A stretch of DNA of 64,000 nucleotides from Ignavibacteriota bacterium (GCA_019637995.1 JAHBUQ010000002.1:1131428-1195427), one strand, 5' to 3'. Shown: positions 52,037 to 61,355, numbered from the stretch's first letter. The notes: generated by a model not told the origin, from the letters alone. A program made the numbers and translations.

Positions 52037-53520
52037 TTTCTTACTCCAAATTCCGATAATATTTCCCATTTCCCGATATTCAGCCAGGGGTCTTTTTCTT
52101 CAGGTTCAAATGATGTATTTATATGTGCTGCCACTCCTAAAGCATGAGGGAGATTTCCCTCAAAATCGAACTTAATCAGCTCAGCATAATTTTTGTCAAT
52201 ATATCCTGTGTAAGTATCGCCATTTTTGAAAATATCGCTTTCCAAAAGGACAATCATAAATGGCAGTGATGTTTTGACTCCAAGCACAACTGTGCTTTTA
52301 AGAGCATTAATCATCCTTTCTGTGGCTTCAACTCTGGTTTGCCCGTGTACAATTAATTTTGCTAAAATAGGGTCATAAAATATGGATACATTTGTTCCGG
52401 TTTCGATACCTGAATCAAATCTCACTCCTTCGCCAATAGGAGCTTTATGCAATAATATTTTTCCGGAGGATGGCAGAAAATCATTGAAGGCATCTTCAGC
52501 ATAGATTCTACATTCTAATGCCCATCCGTTTATTGATAAATCTTCCTGATTAAATGGAATTGGCTCTCCGGCGGCAATATTTATTTGAAGTTGAACTAAA
52601 TCTATTCCTGTAATTTCCTCCGTTACGGGATGCTCAACCTGAATACGTGCATTTACTTCCAAAAAGTAAAAACTACCATCCTCATCAAGCAAAAATTCCA
52701 CAGTACCAACGTTATCATAGCCGGCTGATTTAACTGCCTGAATTGCAGCATTCCCCATGTTTTCGCGCAACTCATCATTAAGTGCGGTTGAGGGCGCTTC
52801 TTCAATTATTTTCTGATGGCGTCTTTGAAGCGAACATTCCCTTTCGAATAAATGAATATAATTCCCATGACTGTCGCCAACTACCTGAAATTCTATATGA
52901 CGTGGCTTTTGGATATATTTTTCCATGAAAATTTCATCACTTCCGAATGCAGAAAGCGATTCCCTTTTTGCAGAGTCAATAGCATCAGCAAGTTCATTCG
53001 GAGATTTAACAACTCTCATACCTTTACCGCCACCACCGGCAGCGGCTTTAATCAGCACAGGATAGCCAATTTTCTCAGCAAATTCTGCATATTCAGATAG
53101 AGCCGATGTATTGCTTTTCAAGCCGGGAACAACAGGCACATTATTTGAAATCATTAATTCACGGGCTTTGGTTTTAGAACCTAAAAGCCGCATTGACTCC
53201 GGATTTGGACCTATGAAAATCAAACCCGCATTTCGGACTTTTTCGTTAAATTCAGGATTTTCCGATAAAAATCCATATCCGGGATGAATGGCATCTGCTC
53301 CTGATTTCAGAGCAGCATTTATAATTTTATCCATATCAAGATAGGATTCTTTTGCAGCTGCACCGCCTATTGCGACGGATTCATCGGCAAGTTTTACATG
53401 AAGTGCATCAGCATCAATATCCGAAAAAACGGCAACTGATATAATCCCCATTTCCTTGCATGCCCTTATTACTCTGCAGGCGATTTCACTTCGATTTGCA
53501 ATTAAAATTTTCTTAATCAA
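52033..53520 (-). CDS. Biotin carboxylase subunit of an acyl-CoA carboxylase
   Basis: 495 residues from the TTG at 53520, chosen because GGAG lies 5 nt before it and the protein then starts IKKILIANRSEIACRVIR, the standard opening; an earlier TTG (53544) would overlap the hydratase gene by 22 bp. The ATP-grasp loop is KAAAGGGGKGMRVV, followed by FEREC and SLQRRHQKIIEEAPST and FLEVNARIQVEHPVTEEITG. It carboxylates biotin on BCCP with bicarbonate and ATP. Propionyl- or methylcrotonyl-CoA carboxylase is likely given the enoyl-CoA hydratase next door, but the transferase subunit is absent. Confidence 0.93.
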   Translation of the reverse strand: MIKKILIANRSEIACRVIRACKEMGIISVAVFSDIDADALHVKLADESVAIGGAAAKESYLDMDKIINAALKSGADAIHPGYGFLSENPEFNEKVRNAGLIFIGPNPESMRLLGSKTKARELMISNNVPVVPGLKSNTSALSEYAEFAEKIGYPVLIKAAAGGGGKGMRVVKSPNELADAIDSAKRESLSAFGSDEIFMEKYIQKPRHIEFQVVGDSHGNYIHLFERECSLQRRHQKIIEEAPSTALNDELRENMGNAAIQAVKSAGYDNVGTVEFLLDEDGSFYFLEVNARIQVEHPVTEEITGIDLVQLQINIAAGEPIPFNQEDLSINGWALECRIYAEDAFNDFLPSSGKILLHKAPIGEGVRFDSGIETGTNVSIFYDPILAKLIVHGQTRVEATERMINALKSTVVLGVKTSLPFMIVLLESDIFKNGDTYTGYIDKNYAELIKFDFEGNLPHALGVAAHINTSFEPEEKDPWLNIGKWEILSEFGVRK

Positions 53521-53522
53521 TT

Positions 53523-54320
53523 TTACTCCGGTAATTTTCTCCAACTTGGCTCTCTTTTCTCTAAAAATGCTTTCATTCCTTCACGTCCTTCTTCACCTGT
53601 TCTGAGTTTTGCAATAACATCTGAAATATATACAATTGATTCATCTCGGGATGAATTTCTTAGTAGTGTCATCATCTCTTTTACAGTTTTAACAGCAAGC
53701 GGACCATTTTTCAGAATGAAATCAATTTTGTTCTGGACTTCTGAATTAAGATTATTACGATTAACAACATAATTTATTAATCCCATCTCCAAAGCCTGCT
53801 TTGAATTAATTCTTTCACCTGTAATTAACAGCTCGCGTGCCTTTGTTTCGCCAATTCTTGCCAGCACTAATGGCACAATCGCTGCCGGAACAATACCAAT
53901 CGCAACTTCACTTAGTCCAAAGAAGGCATTTTCTTCAACAAAAATTATATCACTAACAAGCATTAACCCAACACCACCACCAACAGCAGAACCGTTAACT
54001 TTTGCAATTACCGGTTTGGAATGGTCGTGAATTAAATAAAGAAGCTCGACTAATTTTTTTGATTCGGCAAAATTTTGTTCATAGTTGTAGTCTGCTATCT
54101 CACCAAGCCATGTCAAATCGGCGCCGGAGCAGAATGATTGTCCTTCACCTGTCATGACTATGCACCGAACTTGTGCATCCTCATTCAATAAAGTAAAAGC
54201 GTCTGTAAGTTCGGAAATTACTTTGCTATTCAGAGCATTACGCACTTCAGGTCTGCTTAAAGTAATAGTAGCAACTGATTTGTCAATATAAAGATTAATA
54301 GTTTCGTAATTCACTTTCAA
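53523..54320 (-). CDS. Enoyl-CoA hydratase/isomerase family protein (methylglutaconyl-CoA hydratase-like)
   Basis: 265 residues. GQSFCSGADLTWLGE and NGSAVGGGVGLMLVSDIIFVEENAFFGLSEVAIGIVPA are the oxyanion-hole and catalytic regions, with the Glu in FGLSEV. The pattern SFCSGADL together with the biotin-carboxylase neighbours fits leucine breakdown (3-methylglutaconyl-CoA hydratase), but a general enoyl-CoA hydratase is equally possible. It is directly followed by the biotin carboxylase gene, whose TTG start lies 2 bp after its stop. Confidence 0.88.
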   Translation of the reverse strand: MKVNYETINLYIDKSVATITLSRPEVRNALNSKVISELTDAFTLLNEDAQVRCIVMTGEGQSFCSGADLTWLGEIADYNYEQNFAESKKLVELLYLIHDHSKPVIAKVNGSAVGGGVGLMLVSDIIFVEENAFFGLSEVAIGIVPAAIVPLVLARIGETKARELLITGERINSKQALEMGLINYVVNRNNLNSEVQNKIDFILKNGPLAVKTVKEMMTLLRNSSRDESIVYISDVIAKLRTGEEGREGMKAFLEKREPSWRKLPE

Positions 54321-54327
54321 AAATTCC

Positions 54328-56397
54328 TTAATTCATTCCAAGAGAAGACATTACAAATCGCCACTCAAGCTCAATATCATTAATCTGATGAGCAGTTGAT
54401 TTTCCTGAACCGTGACCTGATTCAAAATCAACATACAGCATAATCGGGTTTGTCTGTCCGGGATTATTTTGAAGAGCTGCTGCAAATTTCTTAGCATGTA
54501 GCGGGTCAACACGTGCATCATTCTCACCGGCTTTGATAAGCATTGCCGGATAATTGTAACCTTTTCTGATATTATGCTGTGGTGAATATTGCAGAATATT
54601 CATAAAATCCTCATAAACTTCAGGGTCGCCGTATTCGGGAATCCAGTATCTTGCAATTAAAAATTTATGGTATCTCACCATATCAAGAAGCGGTACAGCG
54701 CATACAGCAGCCTTATACAAATCAGGTCTTTGAGTAATAACAGCACCGATAAGAAGCCCGCCATTACTGCCACCACGTGCAGCTAACTTTTCGGAATTTG
54801 TATATTTTTCTGCGATTAGATACTCAGCTGCTGCTATGAAATCATCGAAAGTATTTTGCTTTTTGAAGAGCATTCCGTCTTCGTGCCACTTCTCACCATA
54901 TTCCGAGCCACCCCGAAGATTTGTAATTGCATACACTCCACCCCGATTGATAAATGATGCAGTTGTACCTATGAAATTCGGATCCTGACTGACATTAAAT
55001 CCGCCATATCCATAAACAAGTGCAGGATTATTGCCGTCTAATTTAATATCTTTTCTGTGAATAATGAACATTGGAACTCTTTGTCCGTCTTTTGAAGTAT
55101 AAAATACCTGCTTTGAGGTTATATTATCAGTGTTGATAGGGGATTTGTCCTGATAAATAAATTCCCATTTCAAAGTTTTACCATCAAGTTTATATAATTT
55201 GCCGGGACTTGTGAATGTTGCCAGATTTACATAAACGGAATTTGATTCCTTGTGGTAACTGATTGATGAAACATTGCCAAGCTCCGGAAGTTCGATTTCT
55301 TTGAGTAACTTTCCGTTCAGGTCATAAGCAGTAAGTCTCGAAAGTACATCTTTTCTGTCCTGAACAATCAAATAATCGCTTGTAATTACATAAGCTCTGA
55401 TAACTGTTTCAGACTCCGGTATAATATCTTTCCAATTGCTGAAATCCGGATTAGCAGCATCCGCAGTCATAATTCTGTAATTCGGAGCTTCGTGATTTGT
55501 TAGTACATAAAGTTTGCCATCTTTGACTTGTGGAGTAACCTTGTATTTGGAAAGTGGATATATCAATTTTGGCTCATCGGAAGTTCCCGGTTTACGTATT
55601 TTTAGACTATTTGTCCAGAAATCACCTTCAGAAATAAATGTAAATGTTCCGCAATCAGTATCCCACATACTTGCAAAATTTTTAGCATCCTCCGGAGCAA
55701 TCATAAACTTATCATTTTTACGGTCTGTTCCGATTGTATGCAAATATGTACGGATTGGTTCCTGCTTTTCAATTATTTCTTTTGTGCGGACTGTAATATA
55801 AGCACCTTTCTCATCGTAAGTCCAGCCGAATGAACTAAGCCCTGTAATTGGCTCTCCAAGAACTTTGCCGTTCTTGGTATCAATTATTCTGTAAGTGGAA
55901 ATCTCATTGCCTTTGAACTGCATACCAATTGCAGCTTTATTGCCGTCTCTTGTCATCACAACGGCGGTAATTGCCGAGTTACCTGACGGGTCAACCTGAA
56001 TTGGGTCGAAAATTAGAATTTCTTTATTTTTAATTACAGTAAAAAGTTTTGACTGAGCGTCGCCTTTCTTCTTGAAATAGAAAAACTCGCGATTTCCCTT
56101 GTAAAAAGGTGCACCTCTCAAATCTCTGTCCAAATGTGCGGAAATTTCTTCCCTCAGCCCAGGAATTTCATTTGTATTACTTTTTAAGAAATTTACTGTG
56201 TATTCGTGTTGCTTTTTAGACCAGTCTAAGGTCTCGGGATTTGTTTTGTCTTCGAGCCAGCGATAATAGTCAGTAAATTCATAACCGTGAATTTTCTCCT
56301 GTACCGGCTCCATTTTGGCTTTTGGTGGTTTAAATTCGCTTGAAAAAATATTCATAACTGAAAATGAAAAAAACGAAATTATCAAAAAAAACTTCAT
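54328..56397 (-). CDS. Prolyl oligopeptidase family serine peptidase (S9A)
   Basis: 689 residues with an N-terminal signal (1-18). DPYRWLED-like DYYRWLEDKTNPETLDWSKKQ opens the fold, a seven-blade propeller follows (about 75-400), and the hydrolase domain closes it: NPALVYGYGGFNVSQDPNF, GGSEYGEKWHEDG, LAARGGSNGGLLIG with the catalytic Ser in GGSNGG, AGENDARVDPLHAKK with Asp, and DFESGHGSGKS with His. It cuts after proline in short peptides, here likely in the periplasm. The start is 7 bp from the hydratase stop. Nothing missing. Confidence 0.94.
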   Translation of the reverse strand: MKFFLIISFFSFSVMNIFSSEFKPPKAKMEPVQEKIHGYEFTDYYRWLEDKTNPETLDWSKKQHEYTVNFLKSNTNEIPGLREEISAHLDRDLRGAPFYKGNREFFYFKKKGDAQSKLFTVIKNKEILIFDPIQVDPSGNSAITAVVMTRDGNKAAIGMQFKGNEISTYRIIDTKNGKVLGEPITGLSSFGWTYDEKGAYITVRTKEIIEKQEPIRTYLHTIGTDRKNDKFMIAPEDAKNFASMWDTDCGTFTFISEGDFWTNSLKIRKPGTSDEPKLIYPLSKYKVTPQVKDGKLYVLTNHEAPNYRIMTADAANPDFSNWKDIIPESETVIRAYVITSDYLIVQDRKDVLSRLTAYDLNGKLLKEIELPELGNVSSISYHKESNSVYVNLATFTSPGKLYKLDGKTLKWEFIYQDKSPINTDNITSKQVFYTSKDGQRVPMFIIHRKDIKLDGNNPALVYGYGGFNVSQDPNFIGTTASFINRGGVYAITNLRGGSEYGEKWHEDGMLFKKQNTFDDFIAAAEYLIAEKYTNSEKLAARGGSNGGLLIGAVITQRPDLYKAAVCAVPLLDMVRYHKFLIARYWIPEYGDPEVYEDFMNILQYSPQHNIRKGYNYPAMLIKAGENDARVDPLHAKKFAAALQNNPGQTNPIMLYVDFESGHGSGKSTAHQINDIELEWRFVMSSLGMN

Positions 56398-56709
56398 TAT
56401 TATATATACCTGAAAATTTGAAATGTAACATTCCGGTATGACGATTCTACTTGATTATGATTAATTTTTTTAAAATATTTAATAGATTTTGTCAAAATAA
56501 TGTGATTTTTTCAATAATTTTGTAGCAAAAAAGATGTTTGTGTGTCTTAGTAAGTATGAGACAGTTGCAAAACAATATTTTTTAATATTTTATTGAATTC
56601 TGATTTGTTGAAGAGTTGGACTTTTAGTCAGTAAGCTCAACAGAAATACTTATTTGATTTGTCGCGGTTTCAGAAAAGTACGAGTTCAAAAAACAAATTG
56701 AGGTATGTA
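56398..56709 (+). other. Divergent intergenic region
   Basis: AT-rich region between the prolyl oligopeptidase and the next T9SS gene. TTTG (56488-56491) and TAATTTTG (56515-56522) are 23 bp apart, slightly more than the consensus promoter spacing, so a promoter with a leader near 180 nt is only tentative. No RNA structure or small gene is supported. Confidence 0.4.
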
Positions 56710-59460
56710 ATGAAAAACAAATTACAAAATATGATTTTTACAGTATTGTTAAGTTGTTTATTTTTAAATACTTATCAGTCACAAGCCAATGAATACTATT
56801 TTATTCTGCACCCTGGTCTTGCTTCAGAGTCTGATACAGTAGCTTTTCTGAATGTATTTACTGTTATTCCGGGAGAATTATCTCTTTATAAAGGAGATAA
56901 AATTATAAAAACCTTCAATAATTTGCCTGTTAACGATTATTTATCAATTCCTTTGAAAGCTGACGAGGCGCAATCCTTGATTCTTGATGATAATCATCCA
57001 AGGGAAGGAATAATATCAAATTCAGCTCTTAAAGTAATTATTCCCGGAAATGTTAAAGCCCTACCAACTGCAATGACTAAGTACGGCACAAAATCTGACG
57101 CATTGACAATATTTTCAAAGGATAAGCTCGGAAATAATTATCAGGTAAGCAGTCCTGTGAAGTCAATTTATTCAGACAATGTACCCCCAAATTTTATTGC
57201 TATTATCGGTATTGAAGATAATACCCGTGTTACTTTTCGATTAGGTGGCTGTCAAACCTGCTATATAATGAAAGAAGACGGCACTCTTCTAAGCATGAAT
57301 CAGACAATCAGACGCACATTAAATAAAGGCGATGTCTATTATCTTCCTTCATCAGGTATAAATTCGGTACTGACAGGCTCCACAATAAAAGCCAATAAAA
57401 TAATAGCTGCTTTTTCGGGCAGTCTGAAAGCATACTCAGATTCTCCGGAAAACTATAATTACACTATTACTCAATTACTTCCTGAACAAAATTTTGACCA
57501 CTCATATTTAATACCTGAATTTATTGGAGGAAGGCATTTTCCGAATATTTCTATTTTCTGTCAGGAGCCATTTACGGATGTATTTTTTAACAAGAGCTTT
57601 ATCAGAAATATTTCATCTCCGGGTGGTATAATCGGTACAGGATATTTGGAAGAAATTGCAATTTCAAAATTAGATAATGATAACCTGATTGATGTAAATT
57701 CTGCCAAAAAGATAAATGTAATGATGACTTCTTCAAATTCGGAATATGAAGGGAATAAAATTGCACCATTTCAGATGCAAATTATTCCTACTTCAAGATT
57801 TTCAAATTATGCAACTTTCAGAATTGAAAATATGGATGAAGATTTTATCAATATTATTTACAAATCAACACCAGAGGGAAATATTCCGAATGATTTGCTT
57901 ATATCTGAAATCAAGGACGGTAAATATAATTGGGTCAGATTGAAAGATGTTTATCCGGGAAATGGCAAGGCTTATATAGAATCTCATGATACAAATAAAC
58001 TATATAGTTCAAAAAATATCAAGTTCAGTAAATCCGGTACTTATTCAATCAAATCCGACAGTGGTTTTGTTGTTTACAGATACGGCTTCGGAGAAAGTAC
58101 TTCTTATGGTTTTGCTGTAAATGGCAAGGATATTGACGGCAAATTAAGTAATGATTGGGCGGCTCCATCTGTAGAATTTACAGGTAATTGTGTTAATGGA
58201 TATTCCGGAGTAGCAATTGAAGAGCCACGTGATAATCCTGACAATAGAAGTAACTTTGCGCAGGTATATATTAATACCGAAAATAGCTATAATTTTACTT
58301 TTTCTAGAAGTGATTTTTCTCCAGGAATTACTAATGAAGTGAGTTGGAGCTTAGATAGGAGAAATTTAATGCTTAATTCTCAGGCGCAATTAATTTTTAT
58401 TGATATGGCAGGAAATATCACTGATACAATTATCAAATGTCCGGCAATTGTTCCTGAAATGCTTGAACTAAATGAAGATTTTGGCAGATTCAATATTGTA
58501 AATCAAATAGCTGAAAGTAGTAACAAACTGAAACTTTTCTTTGGAGGTGATGTTTCTAAATTGATGGAGCTTGAGCTATTTCTGATACTCGATTCAGATT
58601 CTGTTGAAAATAAAAATAATGACATAAATGAATTTCAGGGCTTTTCCTTGGGTGATTTAAGAGATGTAAATCTTTACGATTTATTCAAGAATAACGTGAT
58701 AATTGAGACTGATGTTAAATTTCATCATGAGTTGGTTGGATCTTTCAGAGATTCTATTGGATTTATGGTAATAAACAGAAAAACCGGCACATTGATTTAT
58801 AAACATTATTTTGCAGAGCTTCGCAGTATTGTCGGAAACAGCTATATTCAGGCAACAGATTTCGCATTTGGAACAACAGAAATCGGAACAAAAAAACAAG
58901 GTAGAATTACACTCAGTAATCCTAATTCCGGTTATGAATCAACATCATTTGACATAAAAATTCATGAAATTCGATTAGTTGGTTCAAATCTTGGAGTAAA
59001 AGGCTCGGGTAAGGAGTTTGAAGTGGATATTCCTTCTGGTATTACTCATGAAAATCCATTAATTTTAAAGAAAAATCAAATAATTGAATTTGAAGTTGAA
59101 TTTGCTCCGCAGTCTGAAGCTGAAATGAATGTCGCAGTAGTTTTCGAAGCAGATGTCAGCAAACCAAAGAATACTTCACATATTAGGGGCTTAGGTTTCA
59201 CAACATCAGTAAGTGAATTAAATTCAAAATCTGACAATATTATTATCAATCATGCTGATGGAATTCTGAGCTTTCATTCAGATGAAAATCACTTTACGGA
59301 ACAGATATCTATTTTTGATATTAGTGGTAAACTTTTACTGAGCAAATCAGTTAATCATAATTTATCTGGTTTACGATTAGAATTTAATTCAATTTCAGGC
59401 ATATATTTCATCCATATTAAATCAAAGAATCTGAATATTGTAAAAAAAATTATTATTTAA
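56710..59460 (+). CDS. Secreted protein with IgGFc-binding-like N-terminal and T9SS sorting domains
   Basis: About 916 residues from the ATG at 56710 (MKNKLQNMIFTVLLSCLFL, then a signal peptide ending near SQANE); the frame also runs back to a TTG at 56659, but the ATG with AGGT upstream is better. Residues about 90-420 contain ALTIFSKDKLGNNYQ and PPNFIAIIGIEDNTRVTF, typical of IgGFc-binding N-terminal domains. A choice-of-anchor D-like domain comes near 735-845 (FGTTEIGTKKQGRITLSN), followed by a T9SS type A domain (ISIFDISGKLLLSKS ... GIYFIHIKSKN). It is probably a surface adhesin-like protein. Ligand unknown. Confidence 0.82.
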   Translation: MKNKLQNMIFTVLLSCLFLNTYQSQANEYYFILHPGLASESDTVAFLNVFTVIPGELSLYKGDKIIKTFNNLPVNDYLSIPLKADEAQSLILDDNHPREGIISNSALKVIIPGNVKALPTAMTKYGTKSDALTIFSKDKLGNNYQVSSPVKSIYSDNVPPNFIAIIGIEDNTRVTFRLGGCQTCYIMKEDGTLLSMNQTIRRTLNKGDVYYLPSSGINSVLTGSTIKANKIIAAFSGSLKAYSDSPENYNYTITQLLPEQNFDHSYLIPEFIGGRHFPNISIFCQEPFTDVFFNKSFIRNISSPGGIIGTGYLEEIAISKLDNDNLIDVNSAKKINVMMTSSNSEYEGNKIAPFQMQIIPTSRFSNYATFRIENMDEDFINIIYKSTPEGNIPNDLLISEIKDGKYNWVRLKDVYPGNGKAYIESHDTNKLYSSKNIKFSKSGTYSIKSDSGFVVYRYGFGESTSYGFAVNGKDIDGKLSNDWAAPSVEFTGNCVNGYSGVAIEEPRDNPDNRSNFAQVYINTENSYNFTFSRSDFSPGITNEVSWSLDRRNLMLNSQAQLIFIDMAGNITDTIIKCPAIVPEMLELNEDFGRFNIVNQIAESSNKLKLFFGGDVSKLMELELFLILDSDSVENKNNDINEFQGFSLGDLRDVNLYDLFKNNVIIETDVKFHHELVGSFRDSIGFMVINRKTGTLIYKHYFAELRSIVGNSYIQATDFAFGTTEIGTKKQGRITLSNPNSGYESTSFDIKIHEIRLVGSNLGVKGSGKEFEVDIPSGITHENPLILKKNQIIEFEVEFAPQSEAEMNVAVVFEADVSKPKNTSHIRGLGFTTSVSELNSKSDNIIINHADGILSFHSDENHFTEQISIFDISGKLLLSKSVNHNLSGLRLEFNSISGIYFIHIKSKNLNIVKKIII

Positions 59461-59813
59461 TAATTGATATTATAATCTAAAGAATTAAAAAAAGATAAAT
59501 ATTTTCTAATTATTTCAAGGCGAGAAATATATGTTTCAGAATGCCTGAATTTGCGAATTGTTACACAAGGATTAATACTTGATGAAACTATGGCAAATAT
59601 CAATGAAACATTATCATTACACCTTTAAGATGAGAATTTGAATAGCTTAAACATAATGAAAAATCCGGCTGCATCAGTAAATTTTGATTAAGACGAGTTT
59701 GTATTTGCCGAAGCAGTAAGTTATGTCCGGAAATTACAATCTATCATAAACAGGTGGCTCGACATCAGGTACTTGGGTAGTGTTTCTTAACTCAAAATAT
59801 TTGTGTTGAAATA
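59461..59813. other. Gene-poor stretch of TA remnants
   Basis: This stretch holds no intact gene. It contains a HicB-like antitoxin remnant on the plus strand (59521-59691) and, on the minus strand, an antitoxin tail (59734-59819), both with stop codons or missing parts. No promoter, RNA or mobile element could be recognised. Confidence 0.6.
59521..59691 (+). pseudogene. HicB-type antitoxin remnant
   Basis: The plus strand reads REIYVSECLNLRIVTQGLIL then DETMANINETLSLHL, TAA (59626-59628), DENLNSLNIMKNPAASVNFD, TAA (59689-59691). IYVSEC..L.IVTQG.TLDET..NI.ETL.LHLEDE is the HicB partial RNase H fold. The first TAA sits where the family has Glu (LHL-E-DE), one base from GAA. The start is lost. 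No HicA toxin is found nearby. Confidence 0.65.
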
Positions 59814-59819
59814 TTAAGG
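59734..59819 (-). pseudogene. Truncated copy of the antitoxin at 60629-60865
   Basis: The minus strand reads QHKYFELRNTTQVPDVEPPV then YDRL and TAA. The tail QVPDVEPPxYDRL matches the C-terminus of the intact antitoxin (SQVPDVEPPEYDRL) 0.9 kb away, and the neighbouring DNA (GGTGGCTCGACATCAGG) is nearly identical. It lacks a start and its N-terminus and runs into the HEPN gene end. Confidence 0.7.
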
Positions 59820-60173
59820 ATTTCCATAAATATTGCCATCATCAAGTAACTTCTTAATATTTGGCTCAAGATTCGGCAACTCATTTTCGATAATATCCCA
59901 AATAATTTCAATGCTAATACCAAAATATTCGTGAATGATGACATTTCTAAAATCGGTTAAAGCACGCCAGTCAATATCCGCATACTTTAACTTAAAATCT
60001 TTTGGCAAATGATTTGATGCTTCACCAATTATTTCAAAGTTCCTTATAACAGCATCAATGGTTTTGTCATCATCTGAGAAATTATCAAAACTCATATTTT
60101 GGGTGAATGAATAGATTTTTTTTTTCTAAATATCCAACAAATACAAATTATTATTTCTCAATTCACGAGCCAT
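59814..60173 (-). pseudogene. HEPN (HepT/DUF86) toxin gene with in-frame amber codon
   Basis: Read from ATG 60173 the frame gives MARELRNNNLYLLDI, then TAG (60126-60128), then KKKIYSFTQNMSFDNFSDDD and on to the end, 119 codons in the same frame. That is exactly the HEPN length and layout. The RNase motif TDFRNVIIHEYFG (R-x4-H-x-Y) is intact. The MNT gene upstream overlaps its first codons by 16 bp, as expected for the pair. Translation could restart at Met 60095, giving 93 residues without helix 1. I treat it as a disrupted toxin, although the stop may be suppressed or a sequence error (a run of 10 A lies just after it). Confidence 0.75.
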
Positions 60174-60451
60174 TTAACATCCTTCAAAATATAAGGTTTC
60201 ATCATTGGTTTTATTGAGTTTTCACATACTAAATCAACCTTGGTTCTAAACAATTCTTCAAGATAATCTTTTAAACCAATAAAATTACGGTACGTACTTT
60301 TTTCAAAATTAACAAGAATGTCAATATCGCTATTTTCATCATCATCACCACGAGCAACAGAACCAAATAAAGCAAGTGATTTGACACAGTATTTTTTTAA
60401 TATATCGGCTTTTTGACTTATTTCAAGTTCAACTTTACTTTTTCTGCTCAT
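60158..60451 (-). CDS. MNT-type nucleotidyltransferase antitoxin, second copy
   Basis: 97 residues. ALFGSVARGDDDENSDIDILVNFEK holds the GS-x10-D-x-D active site; FRTKVDLVCENSIKPMMKPYIL is the usual C-terminal half. It is intact while its HEPN partner carries a stop codon, the expected order of decay (toxin dies first). It differs enough from the copy at 38674 to be an independent acquisition. AMPylation of the toxin is the known activity of the family. Confidence 0.85.
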   Translation of the reverse strand: MSRKSKVELEISQKADILKKYCVKSLALFGSVARGDDDENSDIDILVNFEKSTYRNFIGLKDYLEELFRTKVDLVCENSIKPMMKPYILKDVKWLVN

Positions 60452-60628
60452 AATAATTTTTATAAATTTTTTGCTAAATATTTAGTTTAAAAGACTTTTA
60501 AGTTTGAATTTAATTATAAAAAATACACTGAACCCATATAAAAGATATTAACAATATTCTGTATAAAAAATTCAACTTGTAAATATGACGCTTATTCAGA
60601 CGGAAATATTATTTGTTGTCACCCCCAA

Positions 60629-60865
60629 TTACAACCTATCATACTCCGGTGGCTCGACATCAGGAACTTGGGATAATACTCTAAGGAAATCTTCTTTCGT
60701 TTTATCTTTAAATCTTTTTTCGAAATAATTGTAATGTTTAAAGTAATCAATATTATTTGAAATTGCATCTGATATAAAGTTCTCGATACTAAGCTTGTTG
60801 ATGTTCGCTAAGTCTTCGATAAGTTTTAATTTGTCGTCTGATAACTGTATTTGTAAAACTTTCAT
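60629..60865 (-). CDS. Antitoxin of PIN module (COG1569 partner)
   Basis: 78 residues. The N-terminus (MKVLQIQLSDDKLKLIEDLA) is ribbon-helix-helix-like with a strand and a helix; NKLSIENFISDAISNNIDYF is the second helix. The C-terminus is acidic and ends SQVPDVEPPEYDRL, a form seen in antitoxins that block PIN toxins. The start overlaps the PIN stop by 4 bp (ATGA), so toxin comes first. A degenerate copy of its tail lies at 59734-59819. Confidence 0.8.
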   Translation of the reverse strand: MKVLQIQLSDDKLKLIEDLANINKLSIENFISDAISNNIDYFKHYNYFEKRFKDKTKEDFLRVLSQVPDVEPPEYDRL

Positions 60866-61278
60866 TTTATAACTCCGATTTGTTTAAGAAACTCTTTAGG
60901 ATCAATTACTACAATTCCTAATTGATTAACGTTATTAAAATCATTCTTATTGTAACTGATAATAAACTTACTACTACAATTTAATGCAGCTTCCAATACA
61001 CAATCATCTTTCACATCTTTTAGAAATGGTCTCCATAAAAAATTAACTTTCTGCTTCTTTGAAGACAAGCAAATCCATCCAAGATAATCATCAATTTTTG
61101 ACCTATTAATACCTACTTTAACTAAAGCATATTCATATTCAAAAAACAACGGAACTGTAACAGCAATTTGAAATTCTTCTGTATTCCCGAGAAATTCCAT
61201 AAGTTTGAATGAAGCCCCATTTCTTGACTTAATTGCACTTACAATTACATTAGTATCTATTACAATGTTTGTTTTCAT
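60862..61278 (-). CDS. PIN-domain toxin (COG1569 family)
   Basis: 138 residues. VIDTNVIVSAIKSRNGASFKLME gives the first Asp (residue 8) of the active site, PLFFEYEYALVKVGINRS the Glu and KDDCVLEAALNCSSKFIISYNKNDF the last Asp/Asn residues. The C-terminal FLKQIGVIK is short. It probably cuts RNA and is controlled by the antitoxin that overlaps its end. It is an intact module among decayed ones. Confidence 0.85.
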   Translation of the reverse strand: MKTNIVIDTNVIVSAIKSRNGASFKLMEFLGNTEEFQIAVTVPLFFEYEYALVKVGINRSKIDDYLGWICLSSKKQKVNFLWRPFLKDVKDDCVLEAALNCSSKFIISYNKNDFNNVNQLGIVVIDPKEFLKQIGVIK

Positions 61279-61324
61279 TATTGGGTATTCAAATAATTAT
61301 GAAAATTTATAAAATTTCTTATTT

Positions 61325-61355
61325 AAAAAACGGCTACCAAAATGATAGCCGTTTT
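61325..61355 (-). terminator. Terminator of the methylmalonyl-CoA mutase operon
   Basis: Read on the minus strand, AAAACGGCTA (61346-61355) pairs with TAGCCGTTTT (61327-61336) and more T follows. It lies 18 bp after the mutase stop codon and before the PIN toxin gene. Confidence 0.8.
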
